This document shows, piece after piece, positions 27,352-30,654 of a stretch of 30,654 nt of DNA. Made by a program: the position numbers and the translations under genes. The DNA is taken from positions 1-30,654 of IMG/VR virus record IMGVR_UViG_3300021197_001575. One strand, written 5' to 3'. Each line of letters opens with the position of its first letter. Positions within the stretch are counted from its first letter, which is position 1. The stretch is from a virus. The notes under the pieces were generated by a model. That model did no database searches. It saw only the letters and a program-made list of their open reading frames with translations, and was not told the origin of the DNA.

Positions 27352-28828
27352 CATCTGGCTCCGCAACAAATGGAGCGACGGCGCTCTTATCGCCAAAAGG
27401 CTCGTGAGCGAATACTATACCATACTGAGCAGCAAGCTCTTTATCCGCCTGCAGAGAGCCGAAAAGCTCCTCAACGTCTTTGCCGTAATGTGCCGCAACA
27501 TCCGACAGACTGATGAGACCATTCGACAGAGCCGTGACGCTGGCGTTGATTTCTTTAAGCGGATCGACCCACGCATATCCTCTGCCCCTCCAAACGGCAT
27601 TTTCGGAGAACTTGTAGAACTTGCTGGCGGGGATGGAGAAGTCGGTGAACGACAGCAACGTCTCTAGCCACCTCGTGTAGACAGGCACGCATAGATGATC
27701 GATCAAGAACGCCTGCAACATCCTGTAGTAGTCTCGATCTTCGATTGTCCCCTGCCGGATAGAGGAATACGACACGCCCTCCAGGTTTTGGCTCAGGCTG
27801 GTGTAACTGACGTTTAGGCCTGCTGCTATTCCCCGCAAGACCGCTGCCTCGAAGTCGGCGAAGGCTGTGACCGGGTGCGTGGGATCAATAAGCTTCAAGT
27901 CTGTCCCGGCTGGCAGTTGGTACATTGCCCCAGGAGCCATATCTATGATAGGAACTTCTTCCTGCTCGTCATCCCCCACAAAGTCGTCGCCAGCGGGTGT
28001 AGTGATTACGCCAAATTTAGCCGCTGCGGATCGAGCCGCGATCAGCTCGGCCTCTCTGTAGCCGTGAAGCATCTTGAGCGAAGCGATGGCCGGAGCCATG
28101 AAGGGCTCGCCCCGCGTCTGAAATGGCCGCGAAGGCATATAGATGTGAAGGATGTCATCTGCGGGAACGCGAACGTGCTTTTTCACCGTGCCCGAACTGA
28201 AGTTCAGGCCGTCACCAGGATGCGCGGTCAGCACATAATAAGCCGCTGGCTTCTGATGCGTATCAACCTCCACCCCCATGCGGATTTGATTGCCGTTTTC
28301 GGCCCGACCGTTCTTATCGCTATCAACAAGGTCGCTTTCGATGAATTGTAGCGTAAAGCTGTTGTGATACTTGGCACCGCGGACCATTTTTATAAACACC
28401 TCGCCGTCGCGGGCGAGGGTCTCTACGGCTAGGCGCTGGCAGTCCGCCCAACTGAGCCGACCGCCAATCTCGGCGCGCCCTAGCCGCCCCCACTGTCTCC
28501 AAGCGGTCTCGATAATGTCGTTGCCGCTAATGTCTATTGTGCCGTTTGAATTTCGCGCGCGAACCTGAAGATTAAAGCCCCTGTCACCAACGACGTTGGT
28601 CTTCATTAGGGTCAAAAAACGCTTCGCGTACTCATTGTTCCTCGCTAAGTCCCTGCAACGATTGCGCAGCAGCGGCAGGGTGCCGTACAGCTCACTATCG
28701 GCGGAGAAGCTAGAGCCAGGGAAATCAGCGAACAAACGACCCTGATTTGCTCCGGCGTAAGAGCGACGGCTGTGCTTGCTCGGCTTCTCCGCTGTGGGAG
28801 CCCGCCGGAAGATATCTCTGAGCCCCAT
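27344..28828 (-). CDS. Portal protein, lambda family
   Basis: A 494-residue portal protein that forms the dodecameric DNA channel at one capsid vertex. Hallmarks are LPLLRNRCRDLARNNEYAKRFLTLMKTNVVGDRGFNLQVRA near the N-terminus, then AETLARDGEVFIKMVRG, DDILHIYMPSRPFQTRGEPFMAPAI and GLNVSYTSLSQNLEGVSYSSIRQG. These match gpB-type (Phage_portal_2) portals in order and length. Its stop overlaps the protease-capsid start by 8 nt. Confidence 0.93.
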   Translation of the reverse strand: MGLRDIFRRAPTAEKPSKHSRRSYAGANQGRLFADFPGSSFSADSELYGTLPLLRNRCRDLARNNEYAKRFLTLMKTNVVGDRGFNLQVRARNSNGTIDISGNDIIETAWRQWGRLGRAEIGGRLSWADCQRLAVETLARDGEVFIKMVRGAKYHNSFTLQFIESDLVDSDKNGRAENGNQIRMGVEVDTHQKPAAYYVLTAHPGDGLNFSSGTVKKHVRVPADDILHIYMPSRPFQTRGEPFMAPAIASLKMLHGYREAELIAARSAAAKFGVITTPAGDDFVGDDEQEEVPIIDMAPGAMYQLPAGTDLKLIDPTHPVTAFADFEAAVLRGIAAGLNVSYTSLSQNLEGVSYSSIRQGTIEDRDYYRMLQAFLIDHLCVPVYTRWLETLLSFTDFSIPASKFYKFSENAVWRGRGYAWVDPLKEINASVTALSNGLISLSDVAAHYGKDVEELFGSLQADKELAAQYGIVFAHEPFGDKSAVAPFVAEPDDG

Positions 28829-29416
28829 CTAGACGAACCTCCCCAGAATGGTAGCGCGCCCCTTTTTCCCAAGCTTTATATTCATTTTTCGACGATGGTT
28901 GGCGACCTCTCGGCGGTACACATCGCGCCAATCGATAAGCTCCTTGGGCGTCATTTTTGTCAAAGACCTGCCCGCAATGGAATAGTTGCTGACGTCGCCA
29001 TCGGCCCTGTTCTCCAGGACTGATTCAATCTTGTCCAGCATGATCTCAGCGTGGATGCGCGGGTCTGTGCCGCTGACGTCAAGATCAACGACAATCGAAA
29101 GCTCGCCACGATCAACGACGACGCGATTGCCGGTCGCCGTCTCAGTGATCTCAAGCTGCCAGTGGTAGCGCCCAGGGGGAAAGCCCGACGAGGTGGAGCT
29201 AGGTGCGGTAAACCAGTAATAGTCATCACGCTCCGTCCCAGCTATCTTGATCTGAGACGCGCCACCCGCCCTAGGCCTAGCAACATATTCCGCACTGAAA
29301 CTTGCTGGCGGATAGTCGCCAACCAAGCTGGTGCGCTTCCAGGAAACAAAGTCGCCCACTACGATCTCGACAGGCTCGCCCTCTGGGGCGTTCGCTTCAT
29401 CGAACAAGTTGGCCAT
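28829..29416 (-). CDS. Head accessory protein at the gpW position (Ig-like N-domain)
   Basis: A 195-residue protein between terminase and portal, where lambda encodes the head-tail joining protein W. The first about 110 residues look like a beta-sandwich (EIVVGDFVSWKRTSLVGDYPPASFSAEYVAR..., then GRYHWQLEITETATGNRVVVDRGELSIVVD). The C-terminal part (DKIESVLENRADGDVSNYSIAGRSLTKMTPKELIDWRDVYRREVANHRRK) is helical and resembles small gpW-like phage head proteins. So this may be a gpW-type helper fused to a decoration domain. The family is not certain. Confidence 0.65.
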   Translation of the reverse strand: MANLFDEANAPEGEPVEIVVGDFVSWKRTSLVGDYPPASFSAEYVARPRAGGASQIKIAGTERDDYYWFTAPSSTSSGFPPGRYHWQLEITETATGNRVVVDRGELSIVVDLDVSGTDPRIHAEIMLDKIESVLENRADGDVSNYSIAGRSLTKMTPKELIDWRDVYRREVANHRRKMNIKLGKKGRATILGRFV

Positions 29417-30654
29417 TCAAGCGTATCCATTCACGAAGTTTTGACGCGACGACAACCGCCCCCTGCGCTGTCTCGTCGCATCCTCGACTTTTACATCATT
29501 TCTGGCCTTTTTGTAAAGGAGGTCCAGGTTGATGTTTGCAATGACCAACGCTGCAATTGCATATACCCGACAATCAAGTGCCTCATTGCGCGCGCGAACC
29601 TTTACCCATTCCAGTTTCGGCCTGCCCTTATAATATTTCGTGACACGCCTCTCTGCGGTCAGCATGCGATAATACTCCGCATCTCGATCAACCGGGAAAT
29701 AGCAATATCCTGGCCCCGGCGCTTCAATCTTCAGCCGGGCGTAGACCATCTCCTTGACGGTGTTGACGCCCACGCCAAACAGGTTGAGCCTGCCGATGTT
29801 GTTTCGGCTCGGTCTGGAAACGATAGGCCTGCCGTCACCGCCCAAGCCCTTTATAGCAAAGACCCGCTTGCCCGCCTGCGATTTGACGAACTCATAGGTT
29901 TGCTGGGTGTAATGACCGCCGGTGTCTATGCAGGCGGCTCTATGAGACATCTCGCCAAGCAGCGGATGCTTATAAGTGCGCTGCAACAGCTCGTCTAAAT
30001 CCTGCCAAAGCGACTGGGTTGATGGGTCTCCAACGATGGTGTCGTAGGCGAGACTGTAGCTGATTTCGGACGGCCCCCATCCTATGGTCTCAATCGCTAG
30101 GTATGAATCTTGGACATCGATTCCAATCGTTATCGCCACGACATCCTCTGGCAGTTGGTCGCCCCAATCGATAGCTCGACCCATAAGCTCATGTTCATCG
30201 ACTTCGGCTTGGCTGGATATGTCAGAGAATGTCTCTCCAAGGAATGTGTTCACCCAGGTCCTGAGCCTCATCGGATCACTTTTACTGGTCAGGAAATCTC
30301 TGACACCATCTTCAAGCGTGGTCCAAGGGGAATAAAGAGCGTTCAGGTGAAAGCCCGCGGTCTTTCCGTCTCCTGGCGCGGTGGCTCTCCACTCTCCATA
30401 CCTGACCGAGCGAAACCTAGCTGCGTCGTTCCAGCAACTGCCGCAGTGTTCGCAGACGTAGTGCGCTGTGCCTGGCCGATCTTTGTCCCAGTGCACCTGA
30501 GACCACTTGAGCACCTGATGCTCGCCGCAATCTGGACACTTTACGAAGAAGCGGCGCTGGTCGCTTTCTTCGTATGCAGCTTCGATGCGCGACGCGCCCT
30601 GAGTGGTCGGGGTGGAAACAAGGATGACTTTCCGGTTCCAAAAGGTCGCGCTTC
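29417..30654 (-). CDS. terL: Terminase large subunit, GpA family (partial)
   Basis: The C-terminal 411 residues of the packaging motor; the gene continues past the right edge of the window, so the Walker A ATPase part is missing. The visible frame starts SATFWNRKVILVSTPTTQGASRIEAAYEE and runs through a GpA-specific zinc-like segment (CPDCGEHQ and CEHCGSCW). The nuclease domain follows (AITIGIDVQDSYLAIETIGWG with the first acidic residue, then IDTGGHYTQQTYEFV and the terminal ALDCRVYAIAAL). It cuts concatemers, probably at cos sites as in lambda. A GTG-initiated shorter frame at 30514 is not a real start, since homologous sequence extends upstream. Confidence 0.92.
   Translation of the reverse strand, partial: SATFWNRKVILVSTPTTQGASRIEAAYEESDQRRFFVKCPDCGEHQVLKWSQVHWDKDRPGTAHYVCEHCGSCWNDAARFRSVRYGEWRATAPGDGKTAGFHLNALYSPWTTLEDGVRDFLTSKSDPMRLRTWVNTFLGETFSDISSQAEVDEHELMGRAIDWGDQLPEDVVAITIGIDVQDSYLAIETIGWGPSEISYSLAYDTIVGDPSTQSLWQDLDELLQRTYKHPLLGEMSHRAACIDTGGHYTQQTYEFVKSQAGKRVFAIKGLGGDGRPIVSRPSRNNIGRLNLFGVGVNTVKEMVYARLKIEAPGPGYCYFPVDRDAEYYRMLTAERRVTKYYKGRPKLEWVKVRARNEALDCRVYAIAALVIANINLDLLYKKARNDVKVEDATRQRRGRLSSRQNFVNGYA

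Noticed and set aside
30417-30514. GTG start for the terminase at 30514
   Set aside because: The same frame continues upstream with conserved GpA-type sequence (RKVILVSTPTTQG, CPDCG), so the gene is simply cut by the window edge.

Overview
This window is most of a lambda-like siphovirus (tailed phage or prophage) genome from an alphaproteobacterial host. The phage assignment rests on a nearly complete head-and-tail morphogenesis block in lambda order: GpA-type large terminase, lambda-family portal, HK97-type protease/capsid, FII-like connector, U-like terminator, tail tube, G/GT chaperone, tape measure, and gpJ-like tip. The host is inferred from a GcrA-like regulator, a family characteristic of Alphaproteobacteria, and from a holin resembling the gene-transfer-agent 3TM type. 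No integrase, small terminase subunit or tRNA is visible. The large terminase gene runs off the right edge, so the window is not the whole genome.

Layout, left to right. (1) 1-214 is non-coding and repeat-rich: a 35-bp GC-rich tandem repeat, two tandem hairpins that differ by a compensatory base change, and three direct repeats containing CCAGTGGAAA. (2) 215-1036 (- strand) is an isolated basic protein of unknown function, separated from the next operon by a good intrinsic terminator (1090-1119). (3) 1176-6059 (- strand) is a replication/recombination operon: RuvC-like resolvase, RecB-like PD-(D/E)XK nuclease, a possible SSB substitute with an acidic tail, a primase-helicase, and three small accessory genes. 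(4) 6060-6258 is a divergent control region with a perfect 23-bp inverted repeat. (5) 6259-9078 (+ strand) is a regulatory and nucleotide cluster: XRE regulator, Myb-like DNA-binding protein with a membrane tail, dCMP deaminase, GcrA homologue, ThyX and a Fis-like protein. (6) 9059-10971 (- strand) is the lysis cassette: GH108 endolysin, GTA-type holin and four small membrane or secreted proteins, one of only 50 aa. (7) 10971-19105 holds fibre, adhesin and tip genes, including a 22-residue-repeat protein, two YadA-like fibres (one with an S74 chaperone) and gpJ. (8) 19090-24434 holds tail genes. (9) 24434-30654 holds head and packaging genes.

How the parts work together: regions 7 to 9 read leftward as one tightly coupled late operon (many ATGA, TGATG and TAATG junctions) from terminase through head, tail, fibres and lysis. 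The divergent 6-kb region probably controls early leftward replication genes and rightward regulatory/dTMP-supply genes. dCMP deaminase makes dUMP, which ThyX methylates to dTMP for replication. GcrA-like, Fis-like, XRE and Myb-like proteins could redirect phage or host transcription.

The most notable non-genic signals are: a 10-bp word, CCRGTGGAAA, present ten times and always in one orientation; a textbook -1 frameshift site (A_AAA_AAC plus a 10-bp stem) producing a G/GT-type chaperone; an internal ribosome binding site within a protease-capsid fusion that could release free capsid protein; a four-site palindromic array in the primase-helicase linker (candidate origin); and a hairpin placed between Shine-Dalgarno and start codon of the primase gene.
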